The notes: a model not told the origin generated them from the sequence alone. Counted from the stretch's first letter, positions 37,010-53,748 are shown. The stretch is 64,000 bases of DNA from Gelatoporia subvermispora B (GCA_000320605.2 KB445799.1:1157059-1221058), one strand, 5' to 3'. Made by a program: numbers and translations.

Positions 37010-38593
37010 CAGAACCAGTGTAGAAACGAATCTGACATCTAGTTTGATCGCTTCAGGAGAAAGCAGAGCCCTGCATGAGCGGCAGATCGTATGGTTCTGC
37101 GATCACTGGCTACGGAGACATCTCCGGACATAGTTGTATTAGAGGAGGACATGAGTGGCTATGACAGCCTCCTGTCCCTACCTCCTGCGAACGAAGTGGT
37201 TGTACTACTTACTGACAATTCTTCTTGTGGATGCGAACACTGTCGCAACATGGGCAATCCTAGTCGTCCGTTATCAGTGACCAGCGTGCCTGTAAGGTTT
37301 CATGTCCACGTCACGGATGACGCCGGTTCCTCATGATAAACACATTCTGTATCTGTGGCTTCTTCACGATATTCACCCAACCTTCTCTTTCAGGCATTTT
37401 TCGTATATCTCTTCGCATTCCAGCTTTATTTCCCCCTGATGTGCTGCCAGTAACATATGACAGTCACTTATTTGTGACACCGGGAGATCTTCCCGGTCCG
37501 CATTGCTACGCAAGAAACATGCCCCGAGCTCCTCACTCGCACTTCTTGGTTGTATCACGATGGCAGGGGAACGGCGTTTATACACTTCCGGCGTCCTTGG
37601 AGTTACCTCCTTGGCATGCGACAGCTCCGTTGTCCCGAGACCACTGCTCTCTCAATTCGGTCGGGGCGCAGATGTAGCGTCAAGTCGGCGGCAAGGTATG
37701 TCATTCGATTTAGCTAGCTTCATACCGACGCTCAGAGCGAGGCTCTACGTGCCCAGTGCGGCCCTGGCCATACGGACTATTGATGCACGCCAAACATAGC
37801 TCACGCTCTAAGTTGCGTATCCCCATTTTCTCAATACACGTGTCGCGTCCCTCCGCATATTGGTCGCATCTCCGCAGATTAGATTCACGGAGAAGCTGGT
37901 ACATCCACTATTTGCGCTCGGCTAACTCGGTACCGGAAGTCGTGGAAGTTTGCCGAAGCCCTCGAGGTTTTTGCGATGGCCCGCGGACACCCGATAACAA
38001 TGTCCTCCGCAGGACTCTCGTATGTCGCCACATATTCCGGCGCCGCACTCCACATCACGCGTGCACTCTGATGTCGCGCCTAGCGCACTCTCTTTTCACT
38101 GCTAGACCAAATGACTCGTCTCTGACGACGATCCGTGCGCCTATTTCAGCCAGCTTCGTGGCTTGATGCGATCTTACGACCGCAGGTGGCCATCCTGCCT
38201 GGCGCCATTCGCCGGTACGTTGCTAGACACAATGGAGAATTTCAGGCGGTGTTGTCGAGGAAAGGAAGAGCATCGCGCTGCGATTCGCTGGCACGGGCTT
38301 TTGACATCCACAGCTTGCCCTCCGCTTCCCGGCGATTCCTCCCAGGATTCATGGACGGTACCTCACGCGCCACATGCACGCTTCCCCCGAAACGCTCTAC
38401 TGGGCGCATCGTCCTTACAGTGGCCCGGCATGTGGTCCGCATGTCGATACGTCGCGCGCGGGACCGGACCTGCTGAGCGCACTTCTGATCTTTCACGCAG
38501 CCTCATGAGACGTCTCAGAAGCCCCTTCGCTCGTCGTGCCAGCGCGAGAAGTCATTGCGACAACCGGCGCAACTTCCGGTGTCGATCTTGAAT
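37010..38593. other. Intergenic, nothing recognised
   Basis: Spacer between the COX8-type gene and the secreted GH16 gene, with only short unremarkable frames. Confidence 0.5.
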
Positions 38594-38602
38594 GATATAA
38601 AG
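38594..38602 (+). promoter_or_regulatory. TATA box of the secreted GH16 gene
   Basis: gatataaag lies 95-103 bp upstream of the ATG at 38697, a usual distance for fungal genes with a short leader. Confidence 0.6.
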
Positions 38603-38696
38603 CCATTCTCAAGTTTTCTCGTCCGGTACCAGTGCCCACTGGTCCACAAAGCCCAGGAAGCAGGGATCCAACCCTCGCATTATCTCTCAGCTCATA

Positions 38697-40281
38697 ATGG
38701 TCCGTTTCGTTCTTGGGCTGACAGTGCTGGGGTCTGCTACTGCTGCCCTTGGTGCCACGTACGCGCAGTCGGATAGCCACCAAGGCGACGGGTTCTATAA
38801 GTCCTTCAATTTCCAGGCAATTTCGGATCCCACTCATGGACGTGTGTATGTGCTTAATTTCCTTCGTATACGCCTTCGAGGTTTTGATTGAGTTGAGCAG
38901 AAACTATGTCGACATGGCCACTGCGCAGGCAGATAATTTGACATATTCATCTGGCGACACATTCATTCTGCGGTGTGATGATACGACGGTTCTGAGCTCG
39001 AGTGGCCCAGGACGCAACTCGGTCCGTATACAGAGCAACAAACAGTACCTCGACCACGTTTCAGTGTCAGCCACTTTGAGATATCTCCGTGCGCATCCTG
39101 ACTGACGCCGCACATATGTGGCTAGCTTCAATATTCGGCATATGCCCGAGGGCTGCGCGTGAGTTTGCACCCTCGAATCGAAAAACTTTCAAGGAACACG
39201 CTCACATGTCCGTGGCCCAGAACATGGCCTGCGGTTTGGGAAGTAGGTGGAGATTGGCCCGCTGGAGGTACGTGCGCCGGTAGCAATTTTGTCGCAGGTA
39301 CCTGATTCGAGACTCCTTATCCGATAAGGCGAAGTTGACATCCTCGAGGGAGTGAATAACCAAAGCCCTAATCAGGCGACGCTGCACACCAACCCTGGTA
39401 CGTTTCATGCGCCCAAGACTTAGGAAATGCCACGAGCTTATCGAATTCACCTCTAGGATGCACCATGCCGTCCTCGCGCTCGCAGACTGGGTGCGTTCTT
39501 AGCGCTCAAAATGAAGCGCGAGCTAATCTGAGTGATTCGTCCGATCGGTGTCTTCAGGACGTCTGTGAACAATGATTGCGACGCCGACGCCGACAACAAT
39601 GCAGGGTGCGGCGTTCAGGCCCCCTCCTCGAACAGCTACGGCCCGGCCTTCAACAGCGCGGGAGGCGGCTGGTACGTCTTGCATGCCGCCATAGCGGGCT
39701 GACTGGCGTGTGGCGCTAACATTTGGGCTCGTCCTCCCATCCTCGTCGCGGATATGTCATCAAGGTACGCCATGGAACGCACTTCGTCATTCATCAAGGT
39801 GTGGTTCTGGTCACGGAACGACGGTTCCGTACCGAGCGACGTGAAGAACGGCGACACATCCATCGACACGGACAACTGGGTGCGTACGCATCAAGACAGG
39901 GTGCCCGATCGTGTGCGTGGGCTGATTCTGCGGTATTGATCGCAGGGCAAACCATTTGCATATTTCCCGGGAACATCGTGCAGCATGACCGAGTACTTTG
40001 ACTGGGCGAATATCGTCATTAACTTGACGCTGTGTACGTGCCTGTCACACACATGCCGCCTCGGTAGCTAATGGGTATTCTTCCGCAGGTGGTGACTGGG
40101 CTGGTTCTTCCAGCGTGTATGCTGACGCCGGATGTCCTAGTTCCTGTGTCGGTGAGTTCTCGACATATTTAGAATCAATTATGGAACGCTAAGTCCCCGC
40201 TCCGTAGATTATGTGAATGAGAACCCCTCTGCGTTTACAGAGGCCTACTTCGACTTCCAGTGGCTGAAGATTTATGAGTAA
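38697..40281 (+). CDS. Secreted GH16 endo-1,3(4)-beta-glucanase (laminarinase type)
   Basis: Extracellular hydrolase or remodeller of beta-1,3/1,4-glucans. Eleven exons: 38697-38845, 38901-39065, 39126-39158, 39221-39267, 39329-39397, 39457-39490, 39558-39671, 39765-39879, 39946-40033, 40089-40151, 40208-40281; 316 residues. Signal peptide 1-19 (MVRFVLGLTVLGSATAALG). Conserved blocks: VLSSSGPGRNSVRIQSNK, FNIRHMPEGCATWPAVWEVG, then the catalytic GGEVDILEGVNN with Glu133 and Glu138 around Asp135, and a cysteine-containing NDCDADADNNAGCGVQ loop. It ends in ...YFDFQWLKIYE. It lacks a GPI signal or membrane anchor. Intron 4 ends in AAG rather than CAG/TAG, but phase and alignment require it. Unlike the KRE6-like GH16 at 24.7 kb, this one is soluble and secreted. 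Confidence 0.93.
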
Positions 40282-41415
40282 TTCGGGAACGAGACTATGG
40301 GCAATTGAAGGTAACGGATCAGCCAATAATATAGACGTCGGGGATGAAAGCTGTACAAGTACTTATGTGTACCAAGAAGGAAAATTCATTGGTGGCCTGG
40401 GATGTATGAGATGATAAGAGTGCGTGTCCTGGAATGCGACCTGCTCTTCAATCCGTATGCCGGGATGTGGGAGTGCAGAATCCTGATGCTGCATGCCATG
40501 GCCCTGGCCACAGCTTGCCCTGACAGGGGATTGCATACATAGACCTAGGCATTACATGAGAAAGGAGGCACGGAAGTCCAAGGAGCTCGATCACATCTCA
40601 GGACAGCATCTATGCGGGGGTATGGATCCCCCGGGCGGCTACCACAGGGTCTTGTATTGTCGCAGATGGGACTGGCTGCACTGTAACTGGCTTGGGGATG
40701 AGAGGCTCACGCTCTCCGCTCTGCGACGGTGGGCCTGCTTCATCCGCTTCCAAATCGCTCCAGGTGCAACATCTGTCGAAGCATATATGCCCTATTTCAT
40801 TGTCAAGAACTCAGGAAGCGTGCACAAATAGCGCGACATACGGATGGACACGAAGTCATTCCAGACCCCAGCACAGACGTCTAGGCACAGGACGGAGATG
40901 ATACTTGTAAGTGACTCCGACGCCATTGAACCAGACGACGACGTAGCAGTTCTGCGTCGAGGCGAAGAATTGTCAAAGCGAATAAGTTCGAAGTTCAAAC
41001 ACGCTCATGCAAAGGAATAGACGACAAAATCCTAGAGGTGATGTCAAGTTGCTTCCGAGATGCACGTCGGCATAGACCCAATAATCATGGTGAAGTGGGA
41101 GGGATAGCGGCACGGGACGAGTGTTATGGTTGGAGACAAATGCCATATGTAGACTTATAATAGAAGGAAAATGCTACTAAGTAAGTTTCAACGCTACATT
41201 TGCTTATCTGGCAATCGGTTCAAAGTCATCTGTGGTAGGTAAGAAACACAAAATGTTGCAAAAATAAAAATATCTTGCTCTTGCACGAGGGCAGCTGCCC
41301 AAGTCTTCCTGGACAGAATCTACGAGGTGGTTGGATCGAGAATTTCCATAACTATGACCAGAAGCAGTGCGTAATGAATTTTCTGTATCGACCATTGAGC
41401 TCATTCCCAACCCAG
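40282..41415. other. Intergenic; may hide the first exon of the NUG1-type gene
   Basis: No gene recognised between the GH16 stop and the first supported coding block of the GTPase gene. The missing basic N-terminal exon of that gene could lie here, but I could not locate it. Confidence 0.45.
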
Positions 41416-43564
41416 AGCAACAGAACCGCAAGTCAAACGTTCCTGTGAAGTCAAGTATGTCTAATGCGAGCCGGAAGTTTCAAAAGGGTTGCCTACTGAA
41501 TACTGCTATTAGAGCTGAAGAAGGATCCTGGTGTGCCGAGACTTCCCAGTTTGAAAGTGAAAAATGCAGAAAAGCAACGGGCGCACGCACATGTGAGTTC
41601 ATATGCACAGTTTCTTGTAGAATGATTGACCGAAAGAACTCGACCAGCGTCCTATGCACCTGACGGACCCGGATGCACAAATGGCGACAGAGCCGACACT
41701 TTCCACCTTAGCACACATGGCAGAGGCGACTGCTTCAGATAGCGGCCTCACGGCCGATCCCTCTTCCTCTACTGGTATCATGAAGACGAAGGAACAAGTG
41801 CGGCGGCACTACGTCCGTGCTCTGCACAAAGTCATCGACGAGAGTGATATTGTCATACTGGTCCTCGACGCCCGGGATCCTGAGGGGTGTAGGAGTAGGC
41901 TCGTTGAGGAAGAAGTACGGAGACGAGAGACTGAGGGCAAGAAGCTTGTATTTGTCCTAAACAAAATCGGTGCGCCCCTCCAATTGTCCAGGATATTACG
42001 GTACTGACAGTAGTATGGCAGATCTTGTACCCCGCGATAACGCCCAACAGTGGCTCAAGTATCTCCGTCACACTACTCCAACTCTTCCATTCCGCTCCGC
42101 ATCTTCTAACCAACGTTCCAACCTCTCGTCTAACACTGCGCCTGCACTCGTGCGACTACTGAAAGCTTACAAGCCTAGTGCTGCGCAAAGTGTGACTGTC
42201 GGTGTTGTAGGATACCCAAATGTCGGCAAGAGTAGCTTGATCAACAGCTTGCGAAGAGCGAAGGTATGGTACCATATCCGCTTGGTTCAGTCCATCTATT
42301 GACTTTTGCCAGGTCTGCGCTGTTGCAGCTCAGCCGGGTCACACAAAAGAGCTGCAGACCGTGCAGCTCGAGCGGGGACTCCGTATCATCGACTCGCCAG
42401 GAGTCGTGTTCGATGATGACGACTTTGACGACGGCAAGGGCAAGGCGAGGAGCAACATTTTACTGCGTAACGTTGTCAAAGTGGAGGACGTCGAAGACCC
42501 AATTGAGATAGGTACGTTGGTGTTGTACGATTGGATTTCAGCGCTTTTCATGTTGAACATTCGACTAGTCGAGGAGATCTTGAACCGGACCAATCATGAA
42601 ACATTACAAAAGATCTACACCCTACCACAAATCAACTCTGTGCTCGAATTCCTTACCATGCTTGCACTGACAACAGGTCGTCTGCTCAAGGTAGGTAGTC
42701 TCATTCTCCTCGCTACACCTGGACCACTTCTCACGTCGACTTTCAGGGCGGTACCCCGGATGTCCTTGCGGCAGCACGGCATGTTCTGATGGATTGGAAT
42801 CACCAGAAGATTCCATATTTCTCCATTCCGCCAACTGTACATCCTTCTTTAGTTCCGTCGACTGTCGTGGAGGGTGGCGAGCGAACAATTGCCCCCGGTG
42901 CAGAGAATGTCGGCCAAGCGCAGATCGTGACGGAATTCTCCAAAGCATTTACACTGGACGGGCTTTTCGGGGCTGCGGACGCGGGTGCATTTGGGGACTC
43001 TAACACTCCTGACGCAATGCAGACGGAATCACAAGAAGACGCGATGGAGCAGATGGAGGAGCAAGTGTAAGTACCTTACTTTACCCGCGTATGGCATACG
43101 CTCCCCATCGACGCCGGTGTCTCTGCATTAGCTGCGCGCCCCAAAATACCACCTTACCGACGAATGAAGCTGACTGTGATGCACACAGGGTTGCTATGGA
43201 GTCGGACGACCTTACGCCCTCCGTCCCGCGCAAACGGTACCGCTCCGTGTCCCCGTCTCCAGTGCCCTCGGACACAATGCAGTCCGAAACCCCAACACAG
43301 CGCATCCCAAAGCGCCTCCGGCGGTCGCATGATATCCCTGCGTACGACGCACCGGTGGAGGAACATGCACGGCGCACGATGGCGACGGCAAATCCACTGA
43401 GCAGGCGTGTGCTCAAGCAGGAGGCGAAGAAGGCGCGCCGGGCAGCGACACGTGCGATGAACCTTCAGAAGATGAGTGGAGGCGGAATGGAGATAGATGA
43501 TGAGGGCGGCCTGGGCACGACTTTCTTGGCTGGGGCGACGGCCATGAGTGGGATGAGCATGTAG
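41416..43564 (+). CDS. NUG1: Nucleolar circularly permuted GTPase, NUG1/GNL3 type (5' end unresolved)
   Basis: Ribosome-biogenesis GTPase acting on pre-60S particles. Supported coding blocks: up to 41454, 41513-41592, 41648-41969, 42022-42263, 42313-42511, 42569-42690, 42747-43066 and 43189-43564. The first blocks read VPVKSKLKKDPGVPRLP, the end of the basic GN3L/Grn1 module. The GTPase domain has the permuted order: G4 NKID (spanning the 41969/42022 junction), G1 GYPNVGKSSLIN (from 42210), G3 DSPG (42391-42402). The tail carries an acidic patch and a basic KRLRRS-type segment with KQEAKKARRAATRA, consistent with nucleolar targeting. The true ATG and the N-terminal Arg/Lys-rich part were not found; 41416 is only the earliest position I can support. 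All internal phases are consistent. Confidence 0.88.
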
Positions 43565-43741
43565 GACGGTCTACTGGATACGCCAGTTCTATGCCGAGTT
43601 CGTGATCATCCGTAACACGACTCCACTCCCAAAATGAAGGATGCAGCTCGTGAGTGCGAGTCTATCTGGGTCCTGGGAGTCTGGGAGCATTATACAGAGC
43701 AAAAATCTATACAAACGACGTGAGAGCATGCGATGAATAAT

Positions 43742-47388
<3,647 letters not shown>

Positions 47389-49629
47389 ACCGCCGACGTG
47401 GAGCCAGCCTTCTAAACGAGATGAGCAAGCTGGACGACGGCGTACACAACGAGCAGCGCTTCAGCTTTAGGAAATTTAGCCGCCGGCAATCCAATTACAT
47501 AAGCACAGTACGTATAAGTAGCGCTTGCTGGCGCTTAGCACGGTAACATGAAGAACTTTCAAGTCGATGAATTTCGACGCGAAAGGTTCATGGATCATTT
47601 CGCATACTTCTGTTCCGTCCGCGTCGTATTATGAGGCTTGACTTGCGCGTTTGCGCAGGTGCGAGGAACCCCAGTCGTCATGAGGTGCACATGCTCGTAA
47701 TCGTATCCCATGCGTGTTCTGATTTTGCGAACTGACGACTCGTTGCCAAGGTTCAGACGTCCAAATTGACTGCTTAGCGCCAATGGGATGTGGGCCCTGA
47801 GACTTCCATTCTTCAAAGGCTCGATGTCTTTCAAGTTTGGACGCGTCGGCGATAATTTAGGGAAGTGCGAATGTCAAAAGTCGTCCATTTTCTGTCGCCG
47901 GCTTTCCGACGTTTTGCATCAGGCACTCGGGCGCGAGTGGTAACGTCGATAGAGCGCCGACACTATACGGCGCGACGTTCAGTATCCGCTCCGCTTACTG
48001 TTCCTCGCGGTTGACATCAGCACCTTCGCCGCGTTGCCCGGTCTTCTCATGGTTGCCCTCTGCAGCCCTCGGGTCGCAACGTCGTGCCGCATCCGAGTGT
48101 CTGTGGCTCGCGCGTGCTGTCGCATGGTCGTCCTGGACGCAAGTCGCGCTCATTACTGGCAATTCAATTTGTGAGTCCAGGTCTCCTAGACAGTGTGATA
48201 ACCCTGCAACGCTGCACGATGTTGCGAGGTATCTCTTACAGCAAGGTTATTTGTTGCAGTGTCCGCGTGTCTGCCTGCTGCCGCGCTTCTAATGTCGCTG
48301 AGATTACATGTCCCGCGATCGGAGGCATTTTTCGTCCTCGAGGCGGTGTTCCGAGTGTGCATATCCTGCGCATTCGGCCCATATTCTCGATCGAGCGAAG
48401 GCTACCGGTTTAGGGCCCTGTCGCTCACGGTCAATAACATGGTGACGGAGGCTTGGTCCTGGCAACTTCGCGAAGCCCTTTCACGCTGTCATCTCATCGA
48501 GCAACCATCCAAGGGGCCATTGAACTGCGGTAGCCAAGAACACTATCTCGACGACGTCAATGGCGCGACGTGTAGCTCAGGTCCGTCCGCGTCCATCCGT
48601 CGCTTCCAGCCAGTAGGGTCTCGCGTGAAGCTCGAGCCTCGACAGTGGAGATCTGATAATGGTGCCGCACGGCGTGTCTCCATGCAATTATAGGTCATTA
48701 ATGCGGCGTCGACGCGCGGATTGAGGCAATAATTTCGGAGCCGGCACTACGCTCGCATGATCTGCAATCTCGCGCGTCGCGATCGCAGTTTCCGCAACGG
48801 GCCTGCCGTATGGGCGTCTGTGGGGGCGTCTACTCCGGCGCCCCTTGCAGTGGCCGCGGCGCACTCTGGCGGGTGACTTTGCCGCGCAGCCGCGTGCCGA
48901 GACGGACTCCCATTCGCCAACATTCGCCTCCCCCGCATTCACTTGCTTGCACAGCTTGAGTGAAGTGTATAGCGCAGCCGCTGCGACGAGCCAGATCTCC
49001 GTTTCGCCCCACCCATCCCTGCACGCGGGGAAGAGCCACGCGAACCCTCGCGTCGTTGCGACGCGACGTCTCGCGACGCGTAGAAACAAATTACGGGCGT
49101 TATGCGGGCCAATGGCCGTTGCGTTGCAGCCTTAGTTACATGTTCTAGCCCGCAGCCTCCGAGCGGGATCTCAGCGAACGCAGTGGCCGCCCACCAGGCG
49201 CTAACGTTTCATGACGAAAGAGGTATAGTCTGGATCTCTCCAGCAACTAGGGGCTTTGCGGTCAATTTTGAATTCATGACGATAAATGATCTCTCGTCCT
49301 CTTCGTCGCATCTCAACGCAATATGAAGGCCCGTACGTCGGGTGCTTGATTTCCACTTTGGCGTCTTTCCTCTTTCTCTCTCCCTCGTGTACAGTCCAAC
49401 TCCGCACACCTCGATGTACTGAAGAACCTTCTTGATTAACTCTGCTTCCGAGGCCGTACTTCCTTGGCCTTTGTTCACGATCATCTAACACGACATCTAA
49501 CTTAACTCGGTATAATCACGCTGCGCCTCGGAGTCGTCACTATCAGTATCACCAGCTTCTGTTAATACTCCTGCCAGTCAAAGAGCCATACGCGCTCCTT
49601 CTCTAGACGCCACACTCGTTACCTACACC
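47389..49629. other. 2.2-kb divergent intergenic region
   Basis: Lies between MEF1 (minus) and the homeodomain gene (plus) and should contain both promoters. Open frames at 48011-48693 and 48688-49148 overlap on both strands without recognised motifs. Confidence 0.5.
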
Positions 49630-51328
49630 ATGCAGAACACACCCGGAGGTTCCTCGAAGAGGAGCCAGAGCAAAAGCACGACGCCCGTGCTAGGACCGGC
49701 AGCGCCACAGCCAAGCCAACCGCAGGGCACATTAGAGACGGAACAGGAGGGAGAGAAACGCGAGACGATGCGATCGAGTCCCTCGGTCTCGTCCTCGCAG
49801 GGGGACATGGCGGACACGGAGATGGAGGCAGAGCCAAGTCAGCCCTCGGAGACTCCCGCGCCTACGCCTGCGCCCAAGAAAAAAAGGACGCGCACGTTGA
49901 CCACGCCTCATCAGTCTGCGGTCTTGCACGCGCTACTCGCTCAGGTACGGCACGACTTTGCGCTCAATATCGGCGCGCTCCAACTCATTTCAATTCCTCT
50001 AGTCACGCTTCCCCACTACCGCCATGCGCGAGGAGGTTGGACGTGCAATTGGATTGAGCGCGCGTAAAGTGCAGGTACGCTCCCCGCCCGCTCCGCCCGG
50101 ACTTACGCACTGACTGCGCCCTCGTTGGTAGATTTGGTTCCAGGCAAGTCTGACCTTGTCGCGACTGCCCGAGTCCTACTCACTTACTCCGTTCTGTCAT
50201 CAGAACCAACGCCAGAAAGCCCGGCGACCTCGCGGCACTTCCGTGAGCTCCGTAACGCGCCCCCCTCAATACGGCGCATTCCAGAACGCGCCTTTTGACC
50301 CGACACTAGCGGGACCAAGCAGCGGCATGCCATACACTTCGCATCCTAGTCCGGAGAGCCCGCTCTCTATGAGATCATTTGGGGAGGCTTTCTATGGCGG
50401 CAGGGGCCCATCTGGAGCTAGAGCGACATATCCAGGTTATCAGCCAGAGCAGTTTGGGCATCAAGTCGGCGCAAGAGCAGGTCCCCCCACTCAATTGTCT
50501 GGCCCCGGGATACCTGGGTCTAGTGGTATGCTCGAGGGATCATATCCGCCCCCCATGGCATCGGCGGTCAGTCCTGTGACCATGCAGCGCAGTCGCCGCT
50601 CGTCCACGAGCTATTCCATGGTAGCACGGGATTTTGCCCCCCTCCCTTCGCGCCCGTCCACTTCTGGAGGGCCCTCGGACGCATATTCGTTGAGGGTTGG
50701 TGTAGAATTTCCTCAGCCAGGCCCGTCGCGCCTTGAGCCGCCGTTCACACTCCCCCCATTGCGCATCGACCCTCTGCGTCCTGCCGCCACTCTCCCTGCG
50801 CCTGCCACGAGCAGTCGACATCCTTCCCTGCTTCCACGCCGCTCTCTCGGGCAGGTACTGCCCTCCCCCGCGGCGTTCGACCTCTCGCACCGCACACCAG
50901 CCTCTGAGCCTGTCGAGTCGCCCTTCGCGCACCACCCCACCCTCAACATCCCCCCGCCGTTTACATTACAGCCGCGCCCGCAGTGGGACGACCCTGCGTT
51001 CTCGCCGTTCTCGCGTCCCAGCTCAGCGGTATCACGTCCCAGCACGTCGTACTCGGGGTCCTCCAGCGCGCTCTACTCACTGCCTAGCCCTGTGCGGACT
51101 GCGGGCCCCGGGAGCAGTCAGCCGTGGTCGTCAGATCCCCTGGAAGCCTCAGGGACCACCCCGCTGCTACCTGGTGCCCGGCCGCGCTTCGACCCGGTCC
51201 GCGCCTCCCGCGCAGATGCTCCCCACTCCCCTGCGCTGTCCCCATCGAGACGGCGTCCCCGCTCTTCCGACGACGAGAATGAGGGCGAGACGCACGCGCA
51301 CGCGCGGCGCCGCGAGCTCCCTCGGTAA
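49630..51328 (+). CDS. Homeodomain transcription factor
   Basis: Sequence-specific nuclear regulator. Exons 49630-49944, 50003-50074, 50132-50143 and 50204-51328 give 507 residues. The homeodomain spans about residues 83-141: basic arm KKKRTRTLT, helices 1-2 through AMREEVGRAIGLSARKVQ, and recognition helix IWFQNQRQKARR (W, F, N and R at the canonical 48, 49, 51 and 53 positions; Q at 52). A 12-nt micro-exon encodes exactly IWFQ and is followed by a GC-AG intron (CAG|GCAAGT). The remaining ~360 residues are Pro/Ser-rich low complexity, ending in a basic/acidic SRRRPRSSDDENEGE segment. It resembles single-homeodomain regulators of Agaricomycetes rather than a mating-type pair, because no partner homeodomain gene is adjacent. 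Confidence 0.93.
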
Positions 51329-51900
51329 TCCCCCGGCCCCGCGCCTTCTGTTTGTTGTACAACTCTATCGCACGATCGTTCTCCCATGTCTTCCACGACG
51401 CACACGCACACGAACAGCACAAAAGCCCAGTACGCATACCATAATCTTGGCCCGCGCGCATCATCTCCATTGATAGCGCAAGCACACGCCGCAGCGTGGC
51501 TCGCGCGTGTTCTCCTGGTAACCCTTAATGAAAGCCTAAGATATCCCTACATAATTAGAATTGCTAGAGTACTCACGACTTCCATAACGACGCAGCGTTG
51601 CACAACAATTTGTACGAATACATGTCACAGTAATGTGTCTGCTCACACCATAGTCTATCAGCCGCATAATGCGCGATGCATAATAAACACTCGTTTCTGA
51701 TCATTATATACAACTGCGCGGCGGCCGTGGAGATACTGGCCGCCGTCTATTCAAGAAAGCAAACGAAAGCACAGATACAGATATTTGTGAGGGGGGAAAT
51801 CGCACGTGAGCCATCGCGTGTGCGATGGCCCGAAGCATTGTTCGTTCCGATCGCCGTGATACCTGCGGCGGATCGTCATATACAGATGGTGGGATATTTC
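51329..51900. other. Convergent intergenic region
   Basis: 3' ends of the homeodomain gene and GT15 copy B face each other. Nothing else recognised. Confidence 0.6.
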
Positions 51901-53748
51901 CTACTGTATCCGGTCCCACTGGCGCATGCACGAGTAGCCGTCGTAGTCTACCGCAACAACTGTCAGTCAATGGATCACACGCCAGGCACTGACATGAACT
52001 CTCACCGAAGCTCTTCGACGGGTTGCACGAGCAGCGGCCGCGCTGCCAAGCCCCCTCGCCGCGTGGACAGTGCGTGTATGGATTATGTTCGTACCCGATC
52101 TCGTCGAAGAATTGAATCTGATCCTTTCGCGCGAAGAGCGCAACAGCGATGCTGTGGACTGGCGCGTCGCCCCAGCGCTAGTGCGGAGCACGGGAAGCCG
52201 AAGATGCAAGGGCGGATATGCGGATGGCGCCGTGGCGCGATGGAGGGAAGGTATCACGTATCGTCAGGGACGGGACGACATGAGTGGGGATGAACCTACC
52301 TCATAGTAGAAGCCGCCTTTGGAGTCCAGGAAATCAAAGAATTTGGAATAGGCCTCACCCCGCCAAAAGTCCATGCTTGCGATCTCAAAGTTGCTCCAGA
52401 CTACGCGTTGCGTCACGTCAGAATAATGCTAATACATGATTCCATGCTAAAAAGAGTCACGGCTTACAATGGCACAGATTGTAGGACTGCCCGCCATCAT
52501 CGGACATGTAGTTTATCGCGTTATTGTCATCCAAATATTCGGGATAATCTTGCATGAACTCTGTGCGGATGATGAGATGTTATTTGAAGATGCCTATCTC
52601 CGTTCACAGGGAAAGAAGCATACCCTTGACAGTGTCCCACAGCGTGGGTATGGTCGCGTGGTACTCGTACATCGTTATTGTGAAGCCTGTGTACGGCAAG
52701 TGAGCCACGTGGATGCAATGAATTGCAATATGAGTTTACCATAAACCTTGTCGTTCTCCTCCATATAAACGAAGGGGTCAAAGTCAATGTTGCAATGGAA
52801 ATGAACATCAGGCCTGTGAGTTATGAAGTATGAGGATACGACGCAGAGAGATTGTGGTGTTCTCTGCTTACTCCACACGCCAGTACCACTTGTACTGCTG
52901 AAGGAGTTGGTGACGATAGAAGAACTATGGAAGCAGCGGTCAGGTACGTCAATTACGTTGCTGGGCACCCTATGACCTACGCCAGAGTTGAACCGGCACA
53001 TGTTCCGGTACCTGACGGTGAAGTCAACAATTGAGCCAACTTAGAAAGGCTGAATGGAACATACGATTTGCTGCCTAATCTCAAATTCAGTACCACATGT
53101 TCGCTGAATGTCCTGAGACCCACCTCCGTAGATAATATTATCCTGTACCATCTTATTTCTGCCGGCAGTTGCCCTCTCCTCGTCAATCCAATCAGGTTGA
53201 TACCAATGGTCAGGAGGGACGAGGCCAAAGGATACGGGCCCGGAGACGATGTTACTGATTCGTCTGCAGGAACGCCAGCACACGGACGAAGTCAGGGAAG
53301 ACGTCATAGGCAGTAGAGGGGGGTTACTGACGTCTTGAAGTCATCCGAGAACGGCTCCTCATTCAAGAACACCCATGGATACTGGAAATTCCTGTTGAAC
53401 CGATCCTCCAACTCCCGCACACTCCGCACGGCACTATCGACATCAGAATTCCGGGCAAGCATGAGTATTGTGGCGTTAGCTCTGCGACTGGTCGCGTTTG
53501 AGTGGGGAGAAGACGCAAAGTAGTCATCGGGAATGGGCTCTGGAGATCCTAGATCGGAATATGACCCTGATATCTTGTGAGCAATGTTGGACAGCGATGT
53601 TGCACGACCGTAATCTTCATGCGTGAAGCTTAGAATAGAATGCAGGCCGATCTACGCGAATCGTCAGCCACATCACATACATACTCGGTACCTTTTCACA
53701 TACCAGCACGAAGAGCACAAGCAGCACGTAGCGTGTGGTCGTATTCAT
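51901..53748 (-). CDS. GT15 alpha-1,2-mannosyltransferase (KRE2/MNT1 family), copy B
   Basis: Golgi mannosyltransferase paralogous to the gene at 13.5-15.4 kb. Twelve exons on the minus strand, in coding order: 53704-53748, 53332-53651, 53124-53263, 53065-53074, 52981-53011, 52872-52924, 52740-52813, 52624-52686, 52468-52560, 52300-52400, 52006-52177, 51901-51947; 382 residues. Exons 3-12 have exactly the lengths of copy A, including the 10-nt micro-exon. The membrane anchor is within the first ~25 residues and the stem is shorter than in copy A. Conserved blocks: ANATILMLARNSDVD, FQYPWVFLNE, PDHWYQPDWIDEERA, YRNMCRFNSGFFYRH, FWSNFEIASMDFWRGEAY (Glu282 catalytic candidate; the Asp three residues later in copy A is Ser here) and RWGDAPVHSIA. 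The last exon acceptor was chosen at ...ggtag (after 51947) because it restores the family ending FDYDGYSC. Confidence 0.94.
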
